This document shows, piece by piece, positions 1 through 7,096 of a stretch of 21,596 bases of DNA. The DNA is from DATGKD01 sp035294855. GTDB lineage: Bacteria; Actinomycetota; Acidimicrobiia; Acidimicrobiales; UBA8190. A program made the position numbers and the translations under genes. The notes beneath the pieces are model-generated. The model had not been told where the DNA came from and searched no databases. It saw only the letters and a program-made list of their open reading frames with translations. The stretch is from contig DATGKD010000267.1 in the NCBI GenBank assembly GCA_035294855.1, positions 1 to 21,596 on the forward strand, in the 5' to 3' direction. How positions within the stretch are numbered: position 1 is the first letter of the stretch; every line of letters begins with the position of its first letter.

Positions 1-159
1 CGCGGGCGGCGCGTAGTCGTCGAAGAACTCGCGCCAGCTCTCGCTGACCGAGGAGGGGTCGGTGCGGTACTGCTCGTACATGTCGTCGACCAGCCACGCA
101 TTGGGGCCGAACGCGCCGCCGGCCGAGGGGCTCGTGATCGCGACGTCTTCGTCTGCCAT
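1..159 (-). CDS. kgd: 2-oxoglutarate dehydrogenase E1 / 2-oxoglutarate decarboxylase (Kgd type), N-terminal fragment
   Basis: Only the first 53 codons are present; the gene runs off the left edge. The visible protein has a variable start and then a segment beginning NAWLVDDMYEQYRTDPSSV (residues 20-38) and continuing SESWREFFDDY, the conserved amino-terminal helix of SucA/Kgd proteins. In Actinobacteria these are large fused enzymes of the TCA cycle that decarboxylate 2-oxoglutarate with thiamine diphosphate and often carry a succinyltransferase-like domain. The catalytic domains lie outside the window, so the exact subtype (plain E1 or fused Kgd) is inference. The ATG at 159 is chosen because it gives the family-typical short lead before the NxWLV motif. 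TAGGAT lies 9 nt upstream and could act as a -10 of a near-leaderless transcript; its AGGA could instead be a weak Shine-Dalgarno. The gene diverges from the hydrolase at 221. Confidence 0.88.
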   Translation of the reverse strand, partial: MADEDVAITSPSAGGAFGPNAWLVDDMYEQYRTDPSSVSESWREFFDDYAPPA

Positions 160-168
160 GTCATTCCG

Positions 169-174
169 ATCCTA
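169..174 (-). promoter_or_regulatory. Candidate -10 element for kgd (TAGGAT, 9 nt before ATG)
   Basis: On the minus strand TAGGAT is followed by 9 nt and the kgd ATG. It fits the actinobacterial TANNNT -10 consensus and has the same spacing as the elements before the genes at 221, 6306 and 12960. There is no clear -35. AGGA inside it could alternatively be a ribosome binding site. Confidence 0.45.
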
Positions 175-205
175 CCGGGCACCTCGTCGAATTCCCTCGT
201 CCCGA

Positions 206-211
206 TAGCCT
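206..211 (+). promoter_or_regulatory. Candidate -10 element for the hydrolase at 221 (TAGCCT, 9 nt before GTG)
   Basis: TAGCCT matches TANNNT and ends 9 nt before the GTG at 221. No Shine-Dalgarno sequence is visible between them, so a leaderless or near-leaderless transcript is likely. This also favours the GTG at 221 over the in-frame GTG at 299. Confidence 0.5.
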
Positions 212-220
212 TCGGCGCCA

Positions 221-1075
221 GTGTCCGGCCACCAACCACCAGCTCGTCCAGCTTCCGAGGACGCCGTCGAGCACGAGGCCCCGGCGGCCCTGCACGTCGT
301 GCGCCATCACGCCGGCGACGCAGGCCGAGGAGCCCCGCCCGGCAGCGGGCAGCGAGCCGCGCCGACGGTGGTGCTCGTCCACGGTTCACTCGATCGGGGT
401 TCCAGCTTCGTGCGCGTCGTCCGCCGCCTGCCGGAGCTCGATGTCGTGACCTACGACCGCCGCGGCTATCACCACTCCCGTGCCGCGGGCGTGGCACGCA
501 CGCTCGACGACCACGTCGCGGACCTCGTGTCGATCGTCGGCGAAGGACCTGCGGTGGTGATCGGCCATTCCTACGGGGGCGACGTCGCGCTCGGCGCCGC
601 CCTCGCCGCCCCGGACTCGATCGGAGCCGTGGGTGCGTACGAGCCCCCTCTGCCGTGGATGGACTGGTGGCCACGACGCGTCCGGTCCGCTGCCGAGGAG
701 GACCCGGGGGTGTTCGCCGAGTCGTTCTTCCGCCGCCTGGTCGGTGACGCTGGCTGGGAGCGCCTCACCGACCAGGCTCGTGCCGCGCGGCGCGCCGACG
801 GACCGGCACTCGTCGCCGAGCTGACCGACCTCCGCGGCGGTGCAGCGCCCTTCGACCCGGCAACCCTTCAGGTCCCCGCCGTCCTCGGTCGGGGCGAGCT
901 TTCGCTCGATCACCACCGGCGGGCGATCGAGGTCCTGGCCGACCTGGTGCCACGGGCCGAGGTCATGGACATCCCCGGTGCGGCCCACGGTGTGCTGCTC
1001 AGCCATCCGGACGGCTTCGCCGCTCTCGTCAGGCGCGTCGTGCGTCGAGCGATCACAACGCCGGCCACTGAGTGA
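221..1075 (+). CDS. Alpha/beta hydrolase-fold protein
   Basis: The 284-aa protein has an alpha/beta hydrolase core. HGS at 54-56 follows a hydrophobic strand and would form the oxyanion region. The nucleophile elbow GHSYGG places the catalytic serine at 117. GAAHG gives a histidine at 256 near the C-terminus. The acid residue is probably E226 or D230, after the strand VPAVLGRGE. The first 45 or so residues are Ala/Pro/Gly-rich and lie outside the fold, so a start at the GTG at 299 is possible, but TAGCCT 9 nt before the GTG at 221 supports the longer form. There is no signal peptide, so the protein is probably cytoplasmic. Substrate cannot be told from sequence; esterases, haloperoxidase-like enzymes and C-C hydrolases share this layout. 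It is a single-gene unit closed by a hairpin and T-run. Confidence 0.85.
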   Translation: MSGHQPPARPASEDAVEHEAPAALHVVRHHAGDAGRGAPPGSGQRAAPTVVLVHGSLDRGSSFVRVVRRLPELDVVTYDRRGYHHSRAAGVARTLDDHVADLVSIVGEGPAVVIGHSYGGDVALGAALAAPDSIGAVGAYEPPLPWMDWWPRRVRSAAEEDPGVFAESFFRRLVGDAGWERLTDQARAARRADGPALVAELTDLRGGAAPFDPATLQVPAVLGRGELSLDHHRRAIEVLADLVPRAEVMDIPGAAHGVLLSHPDGFAALVRRVVRRAITTPATE

Positions 1076-1079
1076 CGCC

Positions 1080-1105
1080 GCCGCGCGCCGAGCGCGGCCG
1101 GTTTT
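1080..1105 (+). terminator. Rho-independent terminator after the hydrolase
   Basis: A 7-bp G/C stem, GCCGCGC (1080-1086) with GCGCGGC (1092-1098), encloses a 5-nt loop and is followed by TTTT at 1102-1105. It starts 4 nt after the stop codon at 1073-1075. Confidence 0.6.
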
Positions 1106-1219
1106 GAAGGCCCATTCGGTCGTTGGCTGATTGTTGGGATCGGGTTGGCGGCCGCGTGAGTCAGGCCAGCCACAGTGGCGCCACCAGCTTCTCTTGCTCA
1201 TCCTTTGGCGAAATCGGCA

Positions 1220-1317
1220 GGGCTCGGCAGAGCCCCTTGGTGCCGGGCGGGGCGCCAGAGCCGAGGAACAGAGCCTGGTGACGTGAGGCGTCCCCCGTCT
1301 CGCAGAACAGGACGGGG
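1220..1317 (+). promoter_or_regulatory. Structured leader upstream of the Pro-rich membrane protein gene
   Basis: Three successive hairpins can be drawn by eye. GGGCTC/GAGCCC (1220-1225 with 1230-1235) encloses a GGCA tetraloop. GGTGCC/GGCGCC (1239-1244 with 1251-1256) has one G-U pair. CCCCGTC/GACGGGG (1293-1299 with 1311-1317) ends 11 nt before the AAAGGAG ribosome binding site at 1329-1335. The gap to the preceding gene is 269 bp, unusual in this compact window. This may be a regulatory 5' UTR, but it does not match a riboswitch consensus that I can recognise with confidence. Confidence 0.35.
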
Positions 1318-1344
1318 CCGCGTTCGACAAAGGAGAGCTCGGAC

Positions 1345-2454
1345 ATGACCAGTCTGGTGGACGAGATCACGTGGGAGGCCGCCCACGACGCGTGGTCCGA
1401 CCAAGAAAACGATTCGAGGTCCGAGACCGCGCACGAGGCGTGGACCGCATCCGAGCTCTCTTCTCCACCCCCGTACGGGTACCGGTATCTGGAAGGCGTC
1501 GGCTACCACCCCTATGTCTCGGATCCGGACCGGCGATCGCTCTGGCGGATCGTCACGGCGCGAGTCGTCGACAGGTGGGCACCGCGCCCCCGGGGCGCGC
1601 ACGCCGCGCACGCCGCTCACGGCAGGTACTCGGCGAGTCTGCGGCGCCAGCGGCTCTTGGTGGGGATCGCAGTCGCCGGGGTCGTGGCGATCCTCGCCGC
1701 CGTACTCGGCGCGACGACGCCGTGGGCCGGATCGGGCCGCGCCGGCACGACGCACATCCAGAGCACGAGTGCGACCCAGGCCCAGACGCGGGGCACCACT
1801 CCCCCGTCGACCAGCCCGAGTCCCTCAGGGTCGGGGGGCCAGAGCTCGGCGACGCCGCCCACGAGCCCGCCAGTGACGCTCGCACCCGGCCTCTTCAGCG
1901 CCCCGTCGACGAGCCACGGCGGTACGACCACCGCACCCGCTCCGAATGCGCCCGCCACCCGTCCTGCTTCGGGCGGAACGAAGCCGACGACCGCGCCGAC
2001 CTCGACCGCCTCGGCGCCGACGGCCCCGTCCAACCCCATCACCACGCCCACCACACCCGTGACGACGCCCACGATCGTGACCACGCCGCCCAGCCCTGAC
2101 GCGGCGTGGTGGGCGACCAACGGCACCGCCGTTGCGACGATGCAATTCGACGCGGCGGCGATCCAGAACAACGACCTCCCCAACGTGCTCACGACCGGCA
2201 ACCCGGCGCAAGTGGCGCAGAGTTGCGTGGGCTTCGGGAACGAGGTCGACGCGCTGCAGCGCCTCGCGTTCCCGGACTCCAACCTCGTGTCGAGCTGGCA
2301 GGCGGGTATCTCCGACTTCCAGAACGCCGCCCAGGCCTGCACCTTCGGCCTCGACACCCAGGACCAGAACGTGATCGACACCTCGGCGCAGGACTTGGGG
2401 AACGGCCTGAGCGCGATCGGCTCGGTTGTTCAGGTGCTGTCGAGCGCGCACTGA
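1345..2454 (+). CDS. Membrane-anchored Pro/Thr/Ser-rich protein with an unknown C-terminal extracytoplasmic domain
   Basis: I do not recognise this 369-aa protein as a named family. Residues 1-100 are hydrophilic and predicted cytoplasmic, with an imperfect repeat AHDAW (13-17) and AHEAW (29-33) followed by a Tyr-rich stretch and a basic stretch (RRQR near 100-103). Residues 104-122 form one transmembrane helix. Residues 130-253 are a low-complexity Pro/Thr/Ser/Ala linker of the kind that spans a cell wall. Residues 254-369 form a compact, probably helical domain with cysteines at 294 and 332 that could pair. The expected topology is N-in, C-out. ATG 1345 is supported by AAAGGAG at 1329-1335 (9 nt spacing). 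A role at the cell surface is inference only. Confidence 0.75.
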   Translation: MTSLVDEITWEAAHDAWSDQENDSRSETAHEAWTASELSSPPPYGYRYLEGVGYHPYVSDPDRRSLWRIVTARVVDRWAPRPRGAHAAHAAHGRYSASLRRQRLLVGIAVAGVVAILAAVLGATTPWAGSGRAGTTHIQSTSATQAQTRGTTPPSTSPSPSGSGGQSSATPPTSPPVTLAPGLFSAPSTSHGGTTTAPAPNAPATRPASGGTKPTTAPTSTASAPTAPSNPITTPTTPVTTPTIVTTPPSPDAAWWATNGTAVATMQFDAAAIQNNDLPNVLTTGNPAQVAQSCVGFGNEVDALQRLAFPDSNLVSSWQAGISDFQNAAQACTFGLDTQDQNVIDTSAQDLGNGLSAIGSVVQVLSSAH

Positions 2455-2457
2455 CTC

Positions 2458-2474
2458 GGTGCTCCACGAGCACC
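2458..2474. terminator. Hairpin between convergent genes
   Basis: GGTGCTC (2458-2464) and GAGCACC (2468-2474) form a perfect 7-bp stem with a CAC loop, starting 4 nt after the stop codon of the plus-strand gene and 17 nt from the end of the convergent acyl-CoA dehydrogenase gene. There is no T-run, so it would be a tailless terminator that could serve both directions. Confidence 0.5.
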
Positions 2475-2490
2475 TAGCGACGAGACGGTC

Positions 2491-3711
2491 TCACCGCGGC
2501 GCGCTGCGCCGGGTCTCCTCCCACCCGAGCCCTGCTTCCACGTCGACGTCGTGGGGAAGGCCGAGGACGCGCTCCGCGATGATGTTGCGTTGCACCTCGG
2601 CGGTGCCGCCCCCGATGGTGAGCGCGCGGGAGAACAGGTAGCCCGACGCCCACATCTGTGACGGCCAGGTCCAGCCGTCGACGGATGACGCGTGAGGCGC
2701 CGCTCCGGCGGCGGCGAGTCCTTCGGCAGGGCCGGCGCCGGCCAACAACCCCTGCGCGCCGGCCATGCGCTTGGCGACCTCCATCACCCGCTGGCCGTGG
2801 TCGTCGGCCAGGGCCTTGCGGATCGATGCCTCGGCGCCGGGGGCCCGACCCGACATCACCGCGCTGATCGTGCGCAGACGGATCAACCGCAGCACCTCTC
2901 CCTCCGCCCAGACCTGCACGACCTGTTGACGGAGGACGGCATCCGCGACACCTCCGGCGCGGCGCGCCAGCGTGACGAGGTCCTCGGCCGTCGGCCCCTG
3001 GCCCCACAGAGCCCCCGCGCCCGACAACGACACTCGCTCGTTGCCGAGCGTCACCTTGGCCAGCCGCCATCCGCCGTTCACCTCGCCCACGAGGCAGTCC
3101 GCTCCGAGGCGGACGTCGTCGAGGAACACCTCGTTGAACGTGTGCTCGCCCGTCATGTCGACGATGGGCCTGATCGTCACGCCGGGAGCCCGCATCGGAC
3201 AGATGAAGTAGGAGATGCCTTCGTGCTTGGGCGCCGCGGGGTCGGTACGCGCCAGGAGGATGCCGAACTCGGCGACGTGCGCATAGCTGGTCCACACCTT
3301 CTGACCGCTCACCACCCACTCGTCGCCGTCGCGCACGGCGCGCGTCGACAGCCCGGCGAGACCGGACCCTGCGCCAGGCTCGGAGAACAGCTGGCACCAG
3401 ATCTCCTCGCCGGCGAGCAGCGGCAGGAGGTACCTCTTCTTCTGCTCCTCGGTTCCCGCGTGGATGAGCGTTGGGCCGGCCCATCCAATGCCGATCTGGT
3501 TGGTCGGGCGGTGCACGCCGGCGCGTCGCAACTCCTCGTCGATGACGAGCTGGCCGACGGGGTCGGCGCCGAGTCCCCACGGCTCGGGCCAGTGGGGGGC
3601 GACATATCCCGCCTCGGCCAGTTGACGCGGTGTCGGGTCCGGGTGCTGCGCGAACCACCGGCGAAACGCCCGCCGAGCAGGATGGTCGTCTCCCGGCAAG
3701 GCGAGGTCCAC
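2491..3711 (-). CDS. Acyl-CoA dehydrogenase (FadE type)
   Basis: The 406-aa protein is a full-length acyl-CoA dehydrogenase, an FAD enzyme that introduces the alpha-beta double bond into acyl-CoA. Family blocks appear in order: the N-terminal helical start (DLALPGDDHPARR, 2-14), the FAD/substrate block CQLFSEPGAGSGLAGL (106-121), the WVVSGQKVWTS strand (132-142), a TFNEVFLDDVR segment (191-201), and the C-terminal IGGGTAEVQRNIIAERV block (366-382). SEPGAGS is normally followed by D; here residue 117 is G. The frame stays open upstream to 4191, but GTG 3711 is chosen because it gives the usual start and is preceded by TACGCT. The gene diverges from a ligase gene with 24 bp between start codons, so the pair probably acts on the same acyl substrate. 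Chain length and substrate (fatty acid or sterol side chain) are unknown. Confidence 0.9.
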   Translation of the reverse strand: MDLALPGDDHPARRAFRRWFAQHPDPTPRQLAEAGYVAPHWPEPWGLGADPVGQLVIDEELRRAGVHRPTNQIGIGWAGPTLIHAGTEEQKKRYLLPLLAGEEIWCQLFSEPGAGSGLAGLSTRAVRDGDEWVVSGQKVWTSYAHVAEFGILLARTDPAAPKHEGISYFICPMRAPGVTIRPIVDMTGEHTFNEVFLDDVRLGADCLVGEVNGGWRLAKVTLGNERVSLSGAGALWGQGPTAEDLVTLARRAGGVADAVLRQQVVQVWAEGEVLRLIRLRTISAVMSGRAPGAEASIRKALADDHGQRVMEVAKRMAGAQGLLAGAGPAEGLAAAGAAPHASSVDGWTWPSQMWASGYLFSRALTIGGGTAEVQRNIIAERVLGLPHDVDVEAGLGWEETRRSAPR

Positions 3712-3719
3712 GGCCGCGC

Positions 3720-3725
3720 AGCGTA
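3720..3725 (-). promoter_or_regulatory. Candidate -10 element for the acyl-CoA dehydrogenase (TACGCT)
   Basis: On the minus strand TACGCT is followed by 8 nt and then the GTG at 3711, which has no Shine-Dalgarno sequence. It shares the TA/TA dinucleotide at 3724-3725 with the plus-strand -10 TAGGCT. Confidence 0.5.
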
Positions 3726-3729
3726 GGCT
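3724..3729 (+). promoter_or_regulatory. Candidate -10 element for the acyl-CoA ligase (TAGGCT, leaderless)
   Basis: TAGGCT ends 6 nt before ATG 3736, exactly the distance at which transcription would begin on the A of the start codon. No ribosome binding site is present. It overlaps the minus-strand -10 at 3720-3725. Confidence 0.6.
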
Positions 3730-3735
3730 GCTCCG

Positions 3736-5352
3736 ATGACCGATTGGAACTTCGCCGACGTGTGGGAGACCGTCGCCGACACGGTGCCGCACGCTCCGGC
3801 GCTCGTGCACGGAGACCGGCGGCTCACCTGGGCGGACGTCGAGCGCCGGGCCAACGGGGTGGCCCGGGCACTCCTCGACGCCGGGGCCCAACAGCAGGAC
3901 AAGGTGGCCCACTACCTCTACAATTGCCCGGAGTACCTCGAGTCGACGTTCGCCATCTTGAAGGTCGGCCTCGTGCCGGTGAACACCAACTACCGCTACA
4001 CCGACGACGAGCTCGTCTACCTGTGGGACAACGCCGAGGCGGTGGCGGTGATCTTCCACGGCACGTTCTCCGACCGCATCGAGCGGATCAGGTCGCGCGT
4101 GCCCAAGGTGACGCAGTGGCTGTGGGTGGACGACGGCGAGGGCCCCTGCCCCTCGTGGGCGACGCCCTACGAACAGAAGGCCCGGTCGCATCCCGAGCGG
4201 GTGGCCGCCCCGTGGGGCCGCTCAGGTGACGACCTGTACCTCTTGTACACGGGGGGCACCACCGGCATGCCCAAGGGCGTCATGTGGCGGCAGGACGATC
4301 TGTTCTGCCGCCTCAACGCCGGGAACTTCCTGCGGGTTCCCGAGGACGGCGGACTCGAGGGTGTGCGGTCGGTGATCGCCGGCTCGGGGCCCTTCCATCT
4401 GCCGGCGTGCCCGCTCATGCACGGCACCGGGTCGTTCACGTCCATGGCCGCCCTCGGCATCGGGGGATGCGTGGTCACCCTTACCGGCCGTCACTTCGAC
4501 CCGGTCGAGCTGCTCGACACCGTCGACCGCGAGAACGTCAACGTCGTGGCGATCGTCGGCGACGCGTTCGCCAAGCCGATCCTCGCCACCCTCGACGAGC
4601 ATCCCGGGCGCTGGCGTCTCTCGACGTTGCTCGCCATCGTGTCCTCGGGAGTCATGTGGAGCGAGGAGACGAAACGGGGGCTGCTGCGGCATCACGCGAC
4701 GATGCTTCTCGTCGATGCCTTCTCGTCGTCCGAGGCGCTCGGCATGGGGTCGTCGGTGTCGAGTGGCGCCGATGCGCAGGAGACCGCGAGCTTCACGCTG
4801 AGCCCGGACGTGCGCGTCATCGACCCGGAGACCGGCAAGGACATCGCACCCGGTTCGGGCGAACAAGGGGTCCTCGCCCTCGGCGGGCGCAACCCCCTCG
4901 GCTACTACCGCGACGAGGAGAAGAGCGCCACCACCTTCAAGGAGATCGACGGCCATCGCTACGCCATCCCCGGCGACTACGCCATCGTGACCGCGGAAGG
5001 TGTCATCCACTTGTTGGGCCGCGGATCGGTCGTGATCAACGCGGGCGGCGAGAAGGTCTTCCCCGAAGAAGTCGAGGAAGCCTTGAAGCGCCACCCGGCC
5101 GTGCGCGACGCGGTGGCGGTCGGCATCCCCGACGACCGTTTCGGCCAGGTGGTCGCGGCGGTCGTGGAGTGCCGGCCGGGTGCGAGCACGACCGAGGCCG
5201 AGCTGATCCACGAGGTGCGGAGCAAGCTGGCGGCGTACAAGGCGCCCAAGCGCGTGCGTTTCGTCGACACCATCGGGCGCTCACCTGCGGGCAAGGTCGA
5301 CTACGGCCGCTTGCGCACCGAAACCGTGGAGTGGGCCGTCGCGCCCGTCTGA
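3736..5352 (+). CDS. Acyl-CoA synthetase (FadD-type, ANL superfamily)
   Basis: The 538-aa enzyme would activate a carboxylic acid to acyl-CoA through an acyl-adenylate, using ATP and CoA. The phosphate-binding loop YTGGTTGMPKG lies at 171-181. An adenylate-binding region follows around VDAFSSSEALG (326-336). The GD motif of the adenylate/ribose site is at 413-414. The hinge and C-terminal domain begin near GRGSVVINAGGEKVFPEEVE (428-447), where the usual D after GR is S431. The adenylation lysine is K520 in SPAGK. YTGGTTGMPKGVMWR resembles the FadD19/FadD17 group of actinobacterial ligases, but I would not assign a substrate. The length is typical. The divergent acyl-CoA dehydrogenase would act on the product, giving the first two steps of a beta-oxidation route. 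The transcript is probably leaderless. Confidence 0.92.
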   Translation: MTDWNFADVWETVADTVPHAPALVHGDRRLTWADVERRANGVARALLDAGAQQQDKVAHYLYNCPEYLESTFAILKVGLVPVNTNYRYTDDELVYLWDNAEAVAVIFHGTFSDRIERIRSRVPKVTQWLWVDDGEGPCPSWATPYEQKARSHPERVAAPWGRSGDDLYLLYTGGTTGMPKGVMWRQDDLFCRLNAGNFLRVPEDGGLEGVRSVIAGSGPFHLPACPLMHGTGSFTSMAALGIGGCVVTLTGRHFDPVELLDTVDRENVNVVAIVGDAFAKPILATLDEHPGRWRLSTLLAIVSSGVMWSEETKRGLLRHHATMLLVDAFSSSEALGMGSSVSSGADAQETASFTLSPDVRVIDPETGKDIAPGSGEQGVLALGGRNPLGYYRDEEKSATTFKEIDGHRYAIPGDYAIVTAEGVIHLLGRGSVVINAGGEKVFPEEVEEALKRHPAVRDAVAVGIPDDRFGQVVAAVVECRPGASTTEAELIHEVRSKLAAYKAPKRVRFVDTIGRSPAGKVDYGRLRTETVEWAVAPV

Positions 5353-5358
5353 GCGCAT

Positions 5359-5397
5359 CATCTGACCGGGCCATCTGACCGCGCCATCCGACCGGCA
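5359..5397. repeat. Three tandem copies of a 13-nt repeat
   Basis: Copies lie at 5359-5371, 5372-5384 and 5385-5397, consensus CATCTGACCGGGC with one to three mismatches in the second and third copies. They fill most of the 59-nt gap between the ligase stop codon and the serine hydrolase start. They may be neutral slippage or an operator array. Confidence 0.8.
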
Positions 5398-5411
5398 CGG
5401 CCCACACTGCG

Positions 5412-6293
5412 GTGACACGAGCGCTCGACCAGCTCCGGACATGGCCGGGGCGAGCTGCCGCCGGCGTGGTGCGCGTGGACCCTGACGGCGCGGTGAGCAC
5501 GGTCGACGTGGAAGGCGATGTCGACGCGCCACGGCCCTGGGCATCGGTGACCAAGCTGCTCGTCGCCATGGCGGTGCTCGTGGCGGTGGAAGAGGGCACG
5601 CTCGGTCTCGACGACCCGGCCGGACCGCCGGGTTCCACCGTGCGCCACCTGCTGGCGCACGCGTCGGGCCTGGCGCCCGACGAACGCGTCGCGCTCACCG
5701 CGCCCGGACGCCGACGCATCTACTCGAACGCCGGCTACGAAGTGCTGGCCGACACCTTGGCGGGCGCGTCGTGCATGCCCGTCACCGACTACCTCACCAC
5801 CGGCGTGGTCCACCCACTTCACATGACCGGGACCGCACTTGACCCCGGCGCATCACCGGCGTGGGGCGCGCGTGGCCCGCTCACCGACCTGCTGCGCCTG
5901 GGCGGTGAGCTCCTCGCGCCGACGCTCGTGGCGCCACGCACGTTGGCGCGGGCGACAACGGTGGCCTTCGGCGGGCTGGCCGGTGTGCTCCCGGGGTTCG
6001 GACGGTTCGACCCGTGCGACTGGGGGCTCGGCTTCGAGCTGAAAGACGGCAAGTCGCCGCACTGGACGGGGGCGAAGAACGGGGCCTCGACGTTCGGCCA
6101 CTTCGGTCAGTCCGGGAGCTTCGTCTGGGTGGACCCGATGGCGCAGGTGGCGTGCGCGTCCCTCGCCGACGACGACTTCGGGCCGTGGGCGGTGCGCGCG
6201 TGGCCCGTGCTCGCCGATGCGGTGGTGGACGAATGGGGTGTCCATGCGCAGCCCGCCGGCGAGAGCCCCGGTGACGCCCACACGGTCACCTAA
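5412..6293 (+). CDS. Serine hydrolase of the beta-lactamase / penicillin-binding-protein fold
   Basis: The 293-aa protein carries the three motifs of the class C beta-lactamase/esterase superfamily: SVTK at 45-48 (S45 nucleophile, K48 base), YSN at 104-106, and HFG at 230-232 in the position of the KTG triad. HLLAHASGL (79-87) is a further family hallmark. The protein is shorter than a typical class C beta-lactamase (about 360 aa) and lacks a signal peptide, so it is more likely a cytoplasmic esterase, amidase or peptidase-like enzyme than a resistance enzyme. The start is GTG 5412, with no clear ribosome binding site. The gene follows the acyl-CoA ligase by 59 nt, so it may share its transcript, though the spacer holds a tandem repeat. 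Substrate is unknown. Confidence 0.82.
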   Translation: MTRALDQLRTWPGRAAAGVVRVDPDGAVSTVDVEGDVDAPRPWASVTKLLVAMAVLVAVEEGTLGLDDPAGPPGSTVRHLLAHASGLAPDERVALTAPGRRRIYSNAGYEVLADTLAGASCMPVTDYLTTGVVHPLHMTGTALDPGASPAWGARGPLTDLLRLGGELLAPTLVAPRTLARATTVAFGGLAGVLPGFGRFDPCDWGLGFELKDGKSPHWTGAKNGASTFGHFGQSGSFVWVDPMAQVACASLADDDFGPWAVRAWPVLADAVVDEWGVHAQPAGESPGDAHTVT

Positions 6294-6296
6294 GCT
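6291..6296 (+). promoter_or_regulatory. Candidate -10 element for the nucleotidyltransferase (TAAGCT)
   Basis: TAAGCT matches TANNNT and ends 9 nt before ATG 6306. Its first three bases are the stop codon of the upstream serine hydrolase gene. No Shine-Dalgarno sequence precedes the ATG. Confidence 0.5.
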
Positions 6297-6305
6297 GACA
6301 GCCCG

Positions 6306-7049
6306 ATGAGAGGCGTCATCCTGGCAGGGGGTAGCGGGACGCGTCTGCACCCGCTGACGCGCATCACGAACAAGCACCTGCTCCCCATCTACGACCGCCC
6401 CATGATCAGCTACGCCATCGAAGCGCTCGTCCTGGCGGGGATCACCGAGATCATGCTCGTCACCGGGGGCACCCACGCCGGCGAATTCCTGCGCCTGCTC
6501 GGCAACGGCCACGAACACGGCATCGACCGCCTGTCGTACGCATACCAGGACCGCCCCGGCGGCATCGCCGAGGCCCTCGGGCTGGCGGAACGCTTCGCCG
6601 CCGAGGAGCCGGTGCTCGTGATGCTGGGCGACAACATCGTCGAGCGCGGCCTGCGACCGACCGTGGAGAACTTCGCCGCCCAAGGCGGCGGTGCGCGCAT
6701 CCTCCTGTCGAAGGCGGCCGACCCCGTCCACCTCCGGCACCTCGGCGTCCCGGAGTTCGACGAAGATGGGCGCATCGTCCACATCGTCGAGAAGCCCGAC
6801 GAGCCGCCGAGCCCCTATGCGGTGACCGGCATCTACTGCTACGACGAGTCGGTGTTCCAGGTGATCGGCACGCTCGTGCCCTCGGGTCGGGGCGAGCTCG
6901 AGATCACCGACGTCAACAACTACTACGTGGAGCGGGGGGAAATCGGCTACGACGTTCTCGAGGGGTTCTGGGGGGACGCGGGTGAGTCCATCGACGCCTA
7001 TTACGCCGTGAACGACTTCGTGCGCGAGAACGGGGCGAACAAGGGCTGA
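6306..7049 (+). CDS. Sugar-1-phosphate nucleotidyltransferase (short RmlA-like)
   Basis: The 247-aa protein matches the glucose-1-phosphate thymidylyltransferase family, which makes dTDP-glucose for deoxysugar synthesis. The nucleotide-binding signature LAGGSGTRLHPLT is at 6-18, the NKHLLPIYDRPM block at 22-33, the metal-binding GDN at 108-110, VEKP at 161-164, SGRGELEITDVNNYY at 193-207, and FWGDAGE (221-227) in place of the usual WLDTG. It is about 40 residues shorter than classical RmlA (around 290 aa) and lacks the C-terminal helical segment involved in dimer contacts and allosteric control. No rmlBCD or glycosyltransferase gene is nearby, so pathway and nucleotide (dTTP or UTP) remain open. 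It converges on ftsX. Confidence 0.85.
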   Translation: MRGVILAGGSGTRLHPLTRITNKHLLPIYDRPMISYAIEALVLAGITEIMLVTGGTHAGEFLRLLGNGHEHGIDRLSYAYQDRPGGIAEALGLAERFAAEEPVLVMLGDNIVERGLRPTVENFAAQGGGARILLSKAADPVHLRHLGVPEFDEDGRIVHIVEKPDEPPSPYAVTGIYCYDESVFQVIGTLVPSGRGELEITDVNNYYVERGEIGYDVLEGFWGDAGESIDAYYAVNDFVRENGANKG

Positions 7050-7050
7050 G

Positions 7051-7069
7051 CCGGAGGCCGCATCTCCGG
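7051..7069. terminator. Hairpin after the nucleotidyltransferase
   Basis: CCGGAG (7051-7056) pairs with CTCCGG (7064-7069) around a 7-nt loop, starting 2 nt after the stop codon. There is no T-run. Confidence 0.35.
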
Positions 7070-7096
7070 ACCGGGCTCCGCTTTCCGGGTCGGAGT

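Noticed and set aside
1156..1284. A 42-codon GTG ORF in the leader before the Pro-rich protein
   Set aside because: No ribosome binding site or -10 element, no recognisable composition, and the region is better explained by paired RNA stems.
386..1330. A 314-codon minus-strand open frame opposite the alpha/beta hydrolase
   Set aside because: Composition is that of an antisense shadow and it crosses a terminator.
5412..6293. Antibiotic-resistance beta-lactamase
   Set aside because: Although SxxK, YSN and HxG are present, the protein is short, lacks a signal peptide and sits by lipid genes, so an esterase or amidase role is more likely.
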